Source: Verrucomicrobiales bacterium (GTDB lineage Bacteria > Verrucomicrobiota > Verrucomicrobiia > Limisphaerales > J093). Taken from it: a DNA stretch of 64,000 bases. The notes beneath the pieces are model-generated. The model worked only from the letters and a program-made list of their open reading frames with translations. It made no database searches and had not been told where the DNA came from. The DNA lies in contig JACKPW010000002.1 in NCBI GenBank assembly GCA_024233215.1, positions 62,001 through 126,000 of the forward strand, in the 5' to 3' direction. This document shows positions 46,446-54,934 of the stretch, in pieces; the stretch's first letter is position 1, and each line of letters starts with the position of its first letter. The position numbers and the translations under genes were made by a program.

Positions 46446-47213
46446 TCAGCGGATCCACCCGCGCCAACGGTAAACCCACCAGCCCACGAACTCGTGCAGC
46501 CAGTCGTCGAAGGTCTCGAGTCCCGTGCTCGTGGGGAGGATTCCCCAACCGGCGTCCGGCAGGCCGGCCAGGCCGCGGAAATCCGCCGGGAAACAGGTCA
46601 CGTCCATGCCGGCCGCGCGAAACACCCCCTCCGCCCGGCGCATGTGGGCGGCGGACGTCACCAGGATGAGTTTCTTCCAACCGTGCTCCTCCACCAACCG
46701 CTGGCAGGCCAGCGCTTCGTCGTGGGTGTTCACGCAGTTGCGCAGTTGATACACGCGGCGCGGGGTGAGCTTCCACGCGTTCAGCCAGGGCAGGAGGTAA
46801 TCGCTTTCCACCACCCCGGGAGGGCCGTCGCGTTTGATCCCGCCGCCGAGCACCAGGGTCTTCGCCTTGTCCTGACGCACCAGTTCGGCCGCCGCAATGG
46901 GACGATCCACCGACGAATGAAAGTCGGCGCCGAAAATGTCGTTCGTGGAGGCCGTGAGCAGGCCGCCCAGCATCACGATGGCATCCGCCTCCGGCAGGTC
47001 CTCCACCCGCACGCCGGCATACGGCTTTTCCAGCGATGCCAGCAACCGACTGGACAACGGCGTGGCCCCGGTCGCGTAGAGCAGGATCACGAGCAGCGCC
47101 GGCAGGATGGCGGTCTTGCGTCGTCCTTTCAGCAGCAGGACCACGGCGCACAGCACCAGAAAGACAAACGTCAGCCCCAGCGGCGAAACCAATTGCATCA
47201 ACAAACCTGACAT
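46446..47213 (-). CDS. YdcF family (DUF218) membrane protein
   Basis: From the ATG at 47213 (MSGLLMQLVSPLGLTFVFLV) 255 residues follow, with two N-terminal membrane spans and then the DUF218 domain: EADAIVMLGGLLTASTND, KTLVLGGGIKRDGPP, and ILVTSAAHMRRAEGVFRAAG, the conserved helical end. Family members such as SanA/YdcF affect envelope permeability; the reaction is unknown. The uppP stop is only 13 bp upstream, so both are likely cotranscribed. Confidence 0.85.
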   Translation of the reverse strand: MSGLLMQLVSPLGLTFVFLVLCAVVLLLKGRRKTAILPALLVILLYATGATPLSSRLLASLEKPYAGVRVEDLPEADAIVMLGGLLTASTNDIFGADFHSSVDRPIAAAELVRQDKAKTLVLGGGIKRDGPPGVVESDYLLPWLNAWKLTPRRVYQLRNCVNTHDEALACQRLVEEHGWKKLILVTSAAHMRRAEGVFRAAGMDVTCFPADFRGLAGLPDAGWGILPTSTGLETFDDWLHEFVGWWVYRWRGWIR

Positions 47214-47226
47214 GACGCGGGTGAGG

Positions 47227-48042
47227 CTAGTTGCCCGCCGGCGTCTGGGCCAGCAGCATCAGCAAGAGGATCCCCCCGAGCCCGATCCGGTACCAGCCAA
47301 AACCGGTGAACGTATGGGAACGCACGAAGCCCAGCAGCCATTTCACCGCGACAAACGACACCACCGCGGACACCACCGCCGCCAGGGCCAGCAGGCCCCA
47401 GTTCTCCGGCGGAGCCCCGGCTTCCGGCCGCAACAGCGCCTTGGTGATCTTGAGTCCGCCCGCAGCCAGCATGGTCGGAATGCCGACCACGAAGGAGAAC
47501 TCCGTTGCCGCGGGCCGGCTCAGTCCCATCACCAGCATGATCAGGATCGTCGTCCCGGACCGGGAGGCACCGGGAAACACCGCGGCCACCAACTGCCCGA
47601 GGCCGACCGCCACGACCACCTTCCACGTGAGCTGATCGTTGAAGGTCCGCCCCTTGAGCCATCGTTCCACGACGAGAAACAACACCCCGCCGATGACGAG
47701 TGCCAGGGCCACGGGCAGGATTTCCTCCGGCAACTCGAAACCGGCCTTGTCCAGCGCCAGCCCCCCCACGCCGGTGATGAAGAACGCCACCAGGACCTTG
47801 AGGGTGAAATCGCGCGCCTCGGGATCGCGGTGGGCCCGGCAGACCTGTTCCAGCCGGTTGCGGAACAGCGGGATCACCGCCAGCACGGCCGCGCTTTGGA
47901 TGACGATGTTGAACAGGTCGCTCTGGTGAGCCAGCCAGCCCCAGTTCTGCGGGATGAGCAGGTGGCCCGTCGAGGAGACGGGCAGGAACTCCGTGATCCC
48001 TTCGATCACGCCGAGGATGATGACGGTCAGCCAGTCCGGCAT
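47227..48042 (-). CDS. uppP: Undecaprenyl-diphosphatase (UppP/BacA)
   Basis: The ATG at 48042 starts MPDWLTVIILGVIEGITEFL; 271 residues, normal length. EGITEFLPVSSTGHLLI is the BacA signature with the catalytic Glu and His, and FPGASRSGTTILIMLVMG is the second conserved site with the phosphate-binding Arg/Ser. Eight hydrophobic helices are apparent. The enzyme removes a phosphate from undecaprenyl diphosphate to recycle the lipid carrier for peptidoglycan and other polymers. A longer frame to 48186 lacks the signature in its extension, so the later Met was chosen. Confidence 0.95.
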   Translation of the reverse strand: MPDWLTVIILGVIEGITEFLPVSSTGHLLIPQNWGWLAHQSDLFNIVIQSAAVLAVIPLFRNRLEQVCRAHRDPEARDFTLKVLVAFFITGVGGLALDKAGFELPEEILPVALALVIGGVLFLVVERWLKGRTFNDQLTWKVVVAVGLGQLVAAVFPGASRSGTTILIMLVMGLSRPAATEFSFVVGIPTMLAAGGLKITKALLRPEAGAPPENWGLLALAAVVSAVVSFVAVKWLLGFVRSHTFTGFGWYRIGLGGILLLMLLAQTPAGN

Positions 48043-48181
48043 GGCCTGTTTAGAAGCGAAACCGGCGCCGGCCGCAAGCGGCATCTTCTTTGGGACCGGG
48101 TGAGAAGCCCGAATCGCCCCGGCATCGCACCGCCGCGATGACCCCGGAAAGATCGCGGCTGCGCCGTGACCCTGCAGCCCG

Positions 48182-48332
48182 ACCACGAATGGCCACCAAT
48201 GAACACGAATGCAAACGCGACTTTCAGAAGCCGTACGGCCGCCAAGTGGTGACGGAGGCGGGAACCCGCCCTCTGTCGTGATGCGTCTCTATTCGTGTCT
48301 ATTCCTGTTCATTCGTGGTTCTCTACCGACTC
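48182..48332. repeat. Inverted repeat made of 10-nt ACGAAT-type units, locus B
   Basis: The left arm (48182-48221) has CCACGAATGG, CCACCAATGA, ACACGAATGC and AAACGCGACT in register. The right arm (48286-48332) has ATTCGTGTCT, ATTCCTGTTC and ATTCGTGGTT, the reverse complement register. Confidence 0.7.
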
Positions 48333-48335
48333 GTT

Positions 48336-48380
48336 GTGGGTGAGGCCCCACGTTTGCGCGGACTCACGTCCGCGGCTACG
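48336..48380. repeat. GC hairpin pair with trailing GCTACG
   Basis: GTGGG pairs with CCCAC (48336-48351). CGCGGAC pairs perfectly with GTCCGCG around TCAC (48357-48374), followed by GCTACG. The same hairpin-then-CTACG design is found at 36579-36605 on the other strand. Confidence 0.55.
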
Positions 48381-48389
48381 GCTCTGTGG

Positions 48390-49169
48390 CTACCACATTC
48401 TTGCCGTCACGCCGCCGTCCACGACGACGATTCCTCCCGTGAGGTATCTGCCGGCGTCGCTGGCGAGCAGGAGGGCGGTGGGGGCGAGTTCGGGCGGCTC
48501 GCCCCAACGGCCCAGGGCCGTGCGCGAGGCAAAGCTGTCCTTCTGTGCCTGGCTGAGGATCGACATCGGCATCTCCGTGGCGAAGGGGCCCGGCGCGATG
48601 CAGTTGACCGTGATTCCGTGCGGGCCGAGGTGGAGGCAGTTCGCTTTCACCATCCCGTGCAAGGCGGCTTTCGTCGTGCTGTAGGCCACGCGGTCCGCCG
48701 TGCTGGCCAGGGCCATGATGGAGGAGATGTAGATGATCCGACCCCATTTCCGCTCCATCATCCCCGGCGCCAGCGCGCGGGTGAGCACCATCGAACTGGT
48801 CACGTTCAGCTCCAGCAACTTGTCCCAGTCGGCATCCTGAATCCCCGTGGCGGGTTGCGGGATGTTCCAACCGGCGTTGCTCACGAGGATGTCCACCTTA
48901 CCCATCCGTTCGATGGAATCTTTCGCGAGTTGTTCCGTGCCGGCTCTTTGGCCCACGTCCGCCACGATGGCTTCGACGCGGCGACCGGTTTCGGCACCCA
49001 GTTCGGCCGCAGTGGCCCGGAGCTGGTCCTCGGTGCGACTGCAGATGGCGACGTCGGCGCCGGCCTTCGCGAGCAGGCGGGCCATTTCCTTGCCCAGACC
49101 ACGGCCGCCTCCGGTGACGAGGGCGGTGCGGCCGGACAGGTCGAACGGGGTGTTTTGATAGGCGGACAT
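48390..49169 (-). CDS. SDR-family short-chain dehydrogenase/reductase
   Basis: The ATG at 49169 (MSAYQNTPFDLSGRTALVTG) gives 259 residues. The cofactor motif TGGGRGLGKEMARLLAKAG, NAGWN, the catalytic Ser in IIYISSIMALAS and YSTTKAALHGMVKA (YxxxK) are all present. The C-terminus LTGGIVVVDGGVTARMW is typical of classical SDRs. The substrate is uncertain; gluconate 5-dehydrogenase-like enzymes are the closest type I can name. It ends 348 bp upstream of uppP, in the same direction. Confidence 0.9.
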   Translation of the reverse strand: MSAYQNTPFDLSGRTALVTGGGRGLGKEMARLLAKAGADVAICSRTEDQLRATAAELGAETGRRVEAIVADVGQRAGTEQLAKDSIERMGKVDILVSNAGWNIPQPATGIQDADWDKLLELNVTSSMVLTRALAPGMMERKWGRIIYISSIMALASTADRVAYSTTKAALHGMVKANCLHLGPHGITVNCIAPGPFATEMPMSILSQAQKDSFASRTALGRWGEPPELAPTALLLASDAGRYLTGGIVVVDGGVTARMW

Positions 49170-49185
49170 ACCGAACCGGGCGGCG

Positions 49186-50295
49186 TTACTTGAGGTTCTT
49201 GGGATTCAACGGCTGCAGGTCCTTCGGCACGAACAGTCCGTCCTTACGGATGACCTCGCCGTCGAGGATGACCTCGCCACCGCCCCACTCGGGTCGCTGG
49301 ATCAGCACCATGTCCCAATGGACGGCGGAACGGTTGCCGTTGTCGCAATCCTCGTAGGCCTGTCCCGGGGTGAGGTGCAGCGATCCGGCGATCTTCTCGT
49401 CGAACAGAATGTCGCACATGGGATTGAGGATGTGCGGATTGAACCCGAGTGAGAACTCGCCGGTGAATCGTGCACCGGCGTCGGTGTCGAGAATCTCGTT
49501 CAACCGCGTGGTGTTGCTGCTGGTGGCCCGGACCACACGGCCGTTCTTGAATTCCAGCTTCACGTTATCGAACCGGGTCCCGGCATAGAGGGTGGGGGTG
49601 TTAAACTGGATCACCCCGTTGATCGAGGTCTTGACCGGACAGGAGAAGACCTCGCCGTCGGGGATGTTGCGGTCACCGCTGCAGATGACGGCGCCGAGGC
49701 CCTTGATGCTGAATGCGAGATCCGTGCCGGGGGATTTGAGCTGGACGCGGTCGGCCCGGGCCATGCGTTTCTGGAGGGCCTTGCTCGCCTTGGCCATCTT
49801 CCCGTAGTCCATCGTGCAGACGCGGAAATAGAAGTCCTCGAACGCCTCGGTACTCATGTTCGCCGCCTGTGCCATGCTGGGGGTGGGCCAGCGGAGCACG
49901 ACCCAGCGGGTCTTGTTGACGCGGTGATTGAGCACGGGCCGGAGGGTGCGGTTGTAGAGCCGCAACTGCTCGCTCGCAACGTCCGAGGTCTCGTTCGCGT
50001 TGGCACTGCCACGCACCGCGATGTAGGCCTGCATCTTCTTCATGCGATACAGTTCGAGATCGCGGACCAGCGTGGCGTGTCCGGGATCCGTGTCGCGGAC
50101 GATTTCGCGGGTCACCCGGGAATGCCGGACCTCAACCACCGGCACCGCCTTCACCGCGCGCACTTCGCGCATCAGGGCCACCGCGAACTCGTCGGGGACA
50201 TCGGTCAGGTCGATGAGCACCCGGTCATCGCGCTTGAGCGCCGTGGAATACCGCACCAGCACCTTCGCCAGTTCCGCATAACGTGGATCATTCAT
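49186..50295 (-). CDS. M29-family aminopeptidase (thermophilic aminopeptidase type)
   Basis: From the ATG at 50295 (MNDPRYAELAKVLVRYSTAL) 369 residues follow. The M29 signature is visible: GDRNIPDGEVFSCPVKTSIN, then VKLEFKNGRVVRATSS, GARFTGEFSLGFNPHILNPM, and CDILFDEKIAGSLHLTPGQA, with GNRSAVHWDMVLIQRPEWGG near the C-terminus. These hold the metal-binding Glu, His, Asp residues of this family. It removes N-terminal amino acids and is probably cytoplasmic. The start matches the family; an earlier Met at 50319 is less likely. Confidence 0.9.
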   Translation of the reverse strand: MNDPRYAELAKVLVRYSTALKRDDRVLIDLTDVPDEFAVALMREVRAVKAVPVVEVRHSRVTREIVRDTDPGHATLVRDLELYRMKKMQAYIAVRGSANANETSDVASEQLRLYNRTLRPVLNHRVNKTRWVVLRWPTPSMAQAANMSTEAFEDFYFRVCTMDYGKMAKASKALQKRMARADRVQLKSPGTDLAFSIKGLGAVICSGDRNIPDGEVFSCPVKTSINGVIQFNTPTLYAGTRFDNVKLEFKNGRVVRATSSNTTRLNEILDTDAGARFTGEFSLGFNPHILNPMCDILFDEKIAGSLHLTPGQAYEDCDNGNRSAVHWDMVLIQRPEWGGGEVILDGEVIRKDGLFVPKDLQPLNPKNLK

Positions 50296-50423
50296 GCGGG
50301 AGGAACATAGAGGGCCCACGCCGGAAGGTCGAGTGCGGAGCCGGCCCTGGAGCAGCCTGCTTGCGACATTTCGGGGCAGGATTCAGGACTTGAAAGCCCA
50401 CCGGGAAGCACCACTGTTGGGCC

Positions 50424-50627
50424 ATGAACTACTCGATAACCCTCGTCGAGTCTGAGGAGGGCTTTGCCGTTTGGTGCGATGAGCTGCCGGGATGCTGCAC
50501 CCAGGGTGCAACCCGGGCGGAGGCGTTGGAGAACATTCGTGAGGCCATTCGGGAGTATCTGGCAGCCCGCGAGGAACTGCCGGGCCGCTTCGGCACCAAC
50601 GTGAGTCACGAGGTCGTCACGGTCTGA
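50424..50627 (+). CDS. hicB: HicB-type antitoxin
   Basis: The ATG at 50424 starts MNYSITLVESEEGFAVWCDE; 67 residues. GFAVWCDELPGCCTQGATRA and EALENIREAIREYLAAREEL are the partial RNase H fold and helix of HicB antitoxins. No DNA-binding domain remains at the C-terminus, which occurs in many short HicB forms. HicB neutralises the HicA toxin encoded 6 bp downstream. Confidence 0.88.
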   Translation: MNYSITLVESEEGFAVWCDELPGCCTQGATRAEALENIREAIREYLAAREELPGRFGTNVSHEVVTV

Positions 50628-50633
50628 CGGGAG

Positions 50634-50846
50634 ATGCCCAAGCTGCCCGGCATAGGCCATCAAGCCGCGATTCGAGTACTCGCTGCAGCCGGGTTTCTCG
50701 TCGTTCGCGAAGGGAAGCACACCCTCATGAGCAATGGCATACGACTCGTGGTGATTCCCCGCCATGACCCCATCAACGCCTTCACGATGGGGAGAATCGT
50801 CCAGGACGCCGGATTCACGGTTGAGGAGTTCAAGCGGATGCTCTGA
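50634..50846 (+). CDS. hicA: HicA-type toxin (mRNA interferase)
   Basis: The ATG at 50634 starts MPKLPGIGHQAAIRVLAAAG; 70 residues. VREGKHTLMSNGIRLVVIPR holds the active His of the double-stranded-RNA-binding-like fold, and INAFTMGRIVQDAGFTVEEF is the conserved end with DAGF. HicA cleaves mRNA and is blocked by HicB. Here the antitoxin comes first and the toxin second, the reverse of classical hicAB, though both orders are known. Confidence 0.9.
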   Translation: MPKLPGIGHQAAIRVLAAAGFLVVREGKHTLMSNGIRLVVIPRHDPINAFTMGRIVQDAGFTVEEFKRML

Positions 50847-50943
50847 GCGTGCGGCCTCCTCCCTCCATCCTTCCACCGGCCGTCTGAGCCCGTTCCCCCC
50901 GTCGCCTGCCTCACGGAATCCCTGACAAAACCGCCCGTCACCG

Positions 50944-52167
50944 ATGGATTCAACGCCCGTCCAGGATCGCCTCCGTGAGGCCATGAACACACGCCACGGC
51001 ATTGCCGCCGATCGCGTCCGGTTCGTCTGGTCGCCCTATCGCATCTGTCCGCTGGGCGCGCACATTGATCACCAACTCGGGACCGTCACCGCCATGGCCA
51101 TCGACCGCGGGACCTGGCTGGCCTTTGCGCCAACCGGGTCCCCGGAAGTCCGCCTGAGCAGCCTGTCGTTTCCCGAGGAAATCCGTTTCAGTCTGGCGGA
51201 ACCACTGCCGCCAAGGCGTGGCGATTGGGGCGACTACGCCCGGGGCGCCGCGTTTGCCCTGGGCCGGAGCCACCCATTGGACCGGGGAATCACCGGCGTC
51301 ACCAGCGGCCGGCTCACCGCCAGTGGCTTGAGCAGTTCGGCATCGGTCGGTGTCGCCTATCTGCTGGCACTGGAACACGTCAACGAACTGGACGTTGCCC
51401 CCGGCGTCAACGTCCGGTTGGATCAGGTCATCGAGAATGACTACCTCGGGTTGAGGAACGGCATCCTGGACCAGTCGGCCATCCTGTTGTCACGGCGCGA
51501 TCATCTCACCGTGATCGACTGCCGCGCCTTTGACGGAAGCGAAACCGGGGGTGTGCTCACCGGCATTCAGCACATCCCGCGCCATCCCGGCATGCCCGCG
51601 GTCCGGATTCTCCTCGCCATGTCCGGCGTCACACAGGCCATCCTCACCACGGGCTACAACACCCGGGTGGCCGAATGCGAACAAGCGGCGCGGGTCCTGC
51701 TCGATGCGGCCGGCAAACCGGGCTCATCCCCGCATCTCGGCAAGGTGCTGCCCGCGGAATACGAGGCCCATCGCGATCGTCTGTCCGGTCCGACGGCCCG
51801 GCGGGCGCGGCATTTCTTCACGGAGACTCGGCGGGTGCAGGACGGCATCGCCGCCTGGCGCGATGGTGATGTGACCCGGTTCGGGCGGTTGATGACCGAA
51901 TCCGGGCACAGTTCCATCGAGAACTACGAATGCGGCAGCCCGCCGTTGATGGATCTCTTCAACCTTCTCGCCGACACGCCGGGCGTCCACGGCGCACGGT
52001 TCAGCGGCGCCGGCTTTCGCGGCTGCTGCATTGCGCTGATCGCTGCGGAGGCCGCCGGGGCCGCGGTGCCGGCGATCCTGGAGGACTACAGCCGGAAACA
52101 CCCCGAACTTGCCCACCAAGCCGCCTGCTTCCTCTGCGATACGGCGGATGGCGCGCGTCTCCTATGA
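50944..52167 (+). CDS. GHMP kinase resembling plant galacturonokinase (GalAK)
   Basis: The ATG at 50944 (MDSTPVQDRLREAMNTRHGI) gives 407 residues. The GHMP motifs are GLSSSASVGVAY (residues 128-139) and GARFSGAGFRGCC (350-362). The sugar-binding N-terminal motif is SPYRICPLGAHIDHQLG (30-46), not the galactokinase form GRVNLIGEHTDY. ENDYLGLRNGILDQSAILLS and SSIENYECGSPPLMDL also agree with what I recall of plant galacturonokinase, which makes galacturonate 1-phosphate from D-galacturonic acid. The nucleotidyltransferase gene overlaps its stop by 4 nt (ATGA), consistent with a two-step activation to a nucleotide sugar. Substrate is inferred, not proven; galactokinase remains possible. Confidence 0.8.
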   Translation: MDSTPVQDRLREAMNTRHGIAADRVRFVWSPYRICPLGAHIDHQLGTVTAMAIDRGTWLAFAPTGSPEVRLSSLSFPEEIRFSLAEPLPPRRGDWGDYARGAAFALGRSHPLDRGITGVTSGRLTASGLSSSASVGVAYLLALEHVNELDVAPGVNVRLDQVIENDYLGLRNGILDQSAILLSRRDHLTVIDCRAFDGSETGGVLTGIQHIPRHPGMPAVRILLAMSGVTQAILTTGYNTRVAECEQAARVLLDAAGKPGSSPHLGKVLPAEYEAHRDRLSGPTARRARHFFTETRRVQDGIAAWRDGDVTRFGRLMTESGHSSIENYECGSPPLMDLFNLLADTPGVHGARFSGAGFRGCCIALIAAEAAGAAVPAILEDYSRKHPELAHQAACFLCDTADGARLL

Positions 52168-52913
52168 ATGCCCTGATCCTCGCCGCCGGTTACGCGACCC
52201 GGCTGTATCCCCTGACCAAGGACTTCCCGAAGCCACTGCTGGAAGTGGGCGGACGAACGATCCTCGATCATCTGCTCGCACAACTGGATGCCATCGACGC
52301 CATCAAACGGGTCTGGCTCATCACGAACCATCGTTTCATGCCGCACTTCACCCGCTGGCGGCAGGGCCGGACGGGCGGGAAACCGGTGGACCTGATCGAC
52401 GACGGCACCCTGACCAACGACGACCGCCTGGGAGCGGTGGGGGATTTGCTCGTGGCTCTGCAGTCCGTGGGGACGGACGACGACCTGCTTGTGACGGCGG
52501 CGGACAACCTGCTCGAGTTCCCGCTGGCAGACCTGGTCAACGCCTTCCGTCGCCGGCCTCTCAGTCATGTCTGCGTGCATGGGGTCGACGATCCCGCCCG
52601 CCTGCGTCGCACCGGAGTGGTGGTGCTGGGTGCGGAGGATCGTGTGATCGAGTTCCGCGAGAAACCGGCGGAACCGCGGAGCAACCTCGCCGTGCCGCCG
52701 ATCTACCTGCTGGCCCGGTCAACCCTGCCGCGGGTTGGGGAGTATCTGGGGGGCGGGGGATTGCCAGAAGCACCGGGCCATTTCATCGAGTGGCTCTGCC
52801 GCCAGGAAGCGGTCCACGCCCATCGGATTCACGGCACGATCCTCGACATCGGCACCCCGGAATCCCTCGGCGCCGCCCGGGCCCGGTTTCGGGGCGAACT
52901 CCCCCGGGAATGA
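52164..52913 (+). CDS. Sugar-1-phosphate nucleotidyltransferase
   Basis: The ATG at 52164 overlaps the kinase stop (ATGA). The 249-residue product starts MNALILAAGYATRLYPLTKD and shows the nucleotidyltransferase signature GYATRLYPLTKDFPKPLLEV. DDDLLVTAADNLLEFPLADL carries the metal-binding acidic residues, and EFREKPAEPRSNLAVPPIYL is the substrate-loop region. The family joins a sugar 1-phosphate with an NTP to give an NDP-sugar and pyrophosphate. Being coupled to a galacturonokinase-like gene, it may make an NDP-uronic acid. Which nucleotide is used cannot be seen. Confidence 0.85.
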   Translation: MNALILAAGYATRLYPLTKDFPKPLLEVGGRTILDHLLAQLDAIDAIKRVWLITNHRFMPHFTRWRQGRTGGKPVDLIDDGTLTNDDRLGAVGDLLVALQSVGTDDDLLVTAADNLLEFPLADLVNAFRRRPLSHVCVHGVDDPARLRRTGVVVLGAEDRVIEFREKPAEPRSNLAVPPIYLLARSTLPRVGEYLGGGGLPEAPGHFIEWLCRQEAVHAHRIHGTILDIGTPESLGAARARFRGELPRE

Positions 52914-53014
52914 ATCCCCGCCAGCGGCATCGCGTCGGTGAAGACGACAACCCTGGATACGGGCTTTGCGTTTGACTTGACCGGGTCCCCGGACTATCGG
53001 GGGGCCACCTTGAC

Positions 53015-54451
53015 GTGAGGAAAACCGGCGGCAGTGACCTCCCCCGTTCCCCGCGGCGCCAATGCGCCCCGGTGGCGGTGCTGTCTGTCCTGCTGCTGGC
53101 CACCCTGCTCGCCACCGGTTGCCGCACCTACCGCGACCAATCCGCGTCCATGCGCGACGCCTGGGTGCGGGGCGATTTCACCCGCGCGGCGGAGCAGTTC
53201 GAGAAGCGTGCCGACAAGAAGGACGACGGTCGCGACGGCGTGATCTGGCATCTCGAAGCGGGGGCCAGTCTTCGAACGCTGGGCAAGTACGCCGAGAGCA
53301 ACGCCGAGTTCGATCAGGCGGCGGCGCAGATCGAGGAATACGAGCGCAAGGCCAGGGTCCGCGTCAGCAACGAGGTCGGGTCCACGTTTTCAAACCAGCA
53401 GAACCGCCCGTACGAAGGCCGGTCCTACGACAAGATCATGCTGCACACCTACAAGGCGCTGAACTACCTCGCGCTGGGACAGGTGGAGCAGGCGCGACCC
53501 GAACTGATTCGCGCCTATCAAAGACAACAGGATGCGGTGGCGGAGAATGCCCGTCGGATTGAGAAGGCCCGCGACGCCGAAGCCAGCAGTCCCGACCAGG
53601 TCCAGATTGAACGGGCGCGCCGGGATCCCCAATTGCAGGCCCGGCTCGATGCCTTGAACCGGCCGCTGGAGGGATTTCAGTTCTACGCCGACTACGTGAA
53701 CCCCTTCACGGTCTACCTGGACGGGCTCTATTTCCGCCATGCGGCGGGGGGCGGGGCGGATCTCGAACGGGCCCGGAAATCGCTGGCCCGCGTCATCGAG
53801 ACGGCGGGGGGGAACCCGGCCGTGACCCAGGACCTGCGGGAGGCGGAACAGGGGGCCGCACCCGAACGGGTGACCTACGTGATCCTGGAAAATGGCCGGG
53901 CCGCCAGCCTGAACCAGGAACGCATCGACATCCCGATCATCGTGGCGGACGTCTCCTACGTCGGGGCCGCCTTTCCGAAGCTCGAGTTTCACCCGGACCA
54001 TCTGGCCAACCTGCGGGTCGAGGCGGGCGGCAACACCTACACCACCGTGCCGCTCGCCAGCATGGACGCGATTGTCGCACTGGATTTCAAGAACGAGTGG
54101 CCGGCGATCCTGACACGCACGCTGATCTCCGCCGTGGCGAAGGGGGCGGCCGCGTATGCGGTGAACACCACCGCCCGGCAGGCGAATGATCTGGGAGGCC
54201 TGCTGGCGCGGATTGGCACCGCCATTGCCCAGGCCGCCGTGAACATCGCGGACACCCGATCCTGGAGCACCCTCCCCAAGGAGTGGCAGGTGGTGCGCCT
54301 GCCCACCCCGGCCGACCGGGTACTGACCCTGCGGACACCCGACGGTCGCGCCCAACGGGTGAACCTTGTGGACGGGCGGGTGAATGTGGTATACGTCCGG
54401 GCCGTCACTTCCAGCGGGCCGCTTGTGATTGGCCAGTTCAGATTCCGTTGA
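53015..54451 (+). CDS. COG3014-like lipoprotein
   Basis: The GTG at 53015, with an upstream GGGGGG stretch, starts a 478-residue protein with a signal peptide and lipobox (LATGC). A TPR-like part follows (AWVRGDFTRAAEQFEKRADK, WHLEAGASLRTLGKYAESNA, YKALNYLALGQVEQARPELI). The C-terminal domain contains PLEGFQFYADYVNPFTVYLD, VTYVILENGRAASLNQERID, and a hydrophobic stretch (TLISAVAKGAAAYAVNTTAR). This matches COG3014, whose gene commonly sits with YcfL and LpoB homologues, as here. The function is unknown, but the context points to outer-membrane regulation of peptidoglycan synthesis. Confidence 0.78.
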   Translation: MRKTGGSDLPRSPRRQCAPVAVLSVLLLATLLATGCRTYRDQSASMRDAWVRGDFTRAAEQFEKRADKKDDGRDGVIWHLEAGASLRTLGKYAESNAEFDQAAAQIEEYERKARVRVSNEVGSTFSNQQNRPYEGRSYDKIMLHTYKALNYLALGQVEQARPELIRAYQRQQDAVAENARRIEKARDAEASSPDQVQIERARRDPQLQARLDALNRPLEGFQFYADYVNPFTVYLDGLYFRHAAGGGADLERARKSLARVIETAGGNPAVTQDLREAEQGAAPERVTYVILENGRAASLNQERIDIPIIVADVSYVGAAFPKLEFHPDHLANLRVEAGGNTYTTVPLASMDAIVALDFKNEWPAILTRTLISAVAKGAAAYAVNTTARQANDLGGLLARIGTAIAQAAVNIADTRSWSTLPKEWQVVRLPTPADRVLTLRTPDGRAQRVNLVDGRVNVVYVRAVTSSGPLVIGQFRFR

Positions 54452-54469
54452 GATGTGACAGACACGACC

Positions 54470-54895
54470 ATGAAATCGTCCCTTTTCTCCCTCCTTCTGC
54501 TCGCCGTGGTGGCGGGCGCCGGTTGCCGGTCCACCCAGATGAACACCGTGGACCCTGCCCAGCCGGCGAACCAGCGCGAGATGATCTCGGACAAGCGCGT
54601 GTTGAAGGACCAGAGCCTCAACAAGGCGGTCAACATCGTCGGGCTCAACGTCGGCACCGGCCCCGAGGGATTTCTGAAGGTCCAGGTCGAGGTGGAGAAC
54701 CGGACCCGCAGCCTGAAGTCGTTCACCTACACCGTGGAGTGGTTCGACGAGAACGGCATCCTGATCGAACTCCCCACCGCCCACTCCCGGCCGCGCAGCC
54801 TCGAAGGGGGCGAAATCGCCGCCATCACCGCCACCGCCCCCACGCCCCGCGCCAAGGACTTTCGCATCAAGTTCCTGGAACCCGTCGGCAGGTGA
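54470..54895 (+). CDS. YcfL family (DUF1425) lipoprotein
   Basis: The ATG at 54470 (MKSSLFSLLLLAVVAGAGC) gives 141 residues with a lipobox (GAGC). LNVGTGPEGFLKVQVEVENR, SFTYTVEWFDENGILIEL and AITATAPTPRAKDFRIKFLE match the small beta-sandwich of DUF1425. In other genomes ycfL is next to lpoB, and here the lpoB-like gene follows 39 bp later. An in-frame GTG 15 nt earlier (54455) is less likely, because the Met start gives a cleaner signal peptide. Confidence 0.82.
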   Translation: MKSSLFSLLLLAVVAGAGCRSTQMNTVDPAQPANQREMISDKRVLKDQSLNKAVNIVGLNVGTGPEGFLKVQVEVENRTRSLKSFTYTVEWFDENGILIELPTAHSRPRSLEGGEIAAITATAPTPRAKDFRIKFLEPVGR

Positions 54896-54934
54896 GTCGC
54901 CCGGCCCCTTTCTCCGCTTTCCCTTTCCACAGCC

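Larger units (their letters stand above)
48043..48389. other. Gene-free spacer holding repeat locus B and a hairpin-CTACG element
   Basis: No gene in 347 bases. The spacer consists mainly of the inverted repeat 48182-48332 and the hairpin 48336-48380. The uppP promoter should also lie here. Confidence 0.55.
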
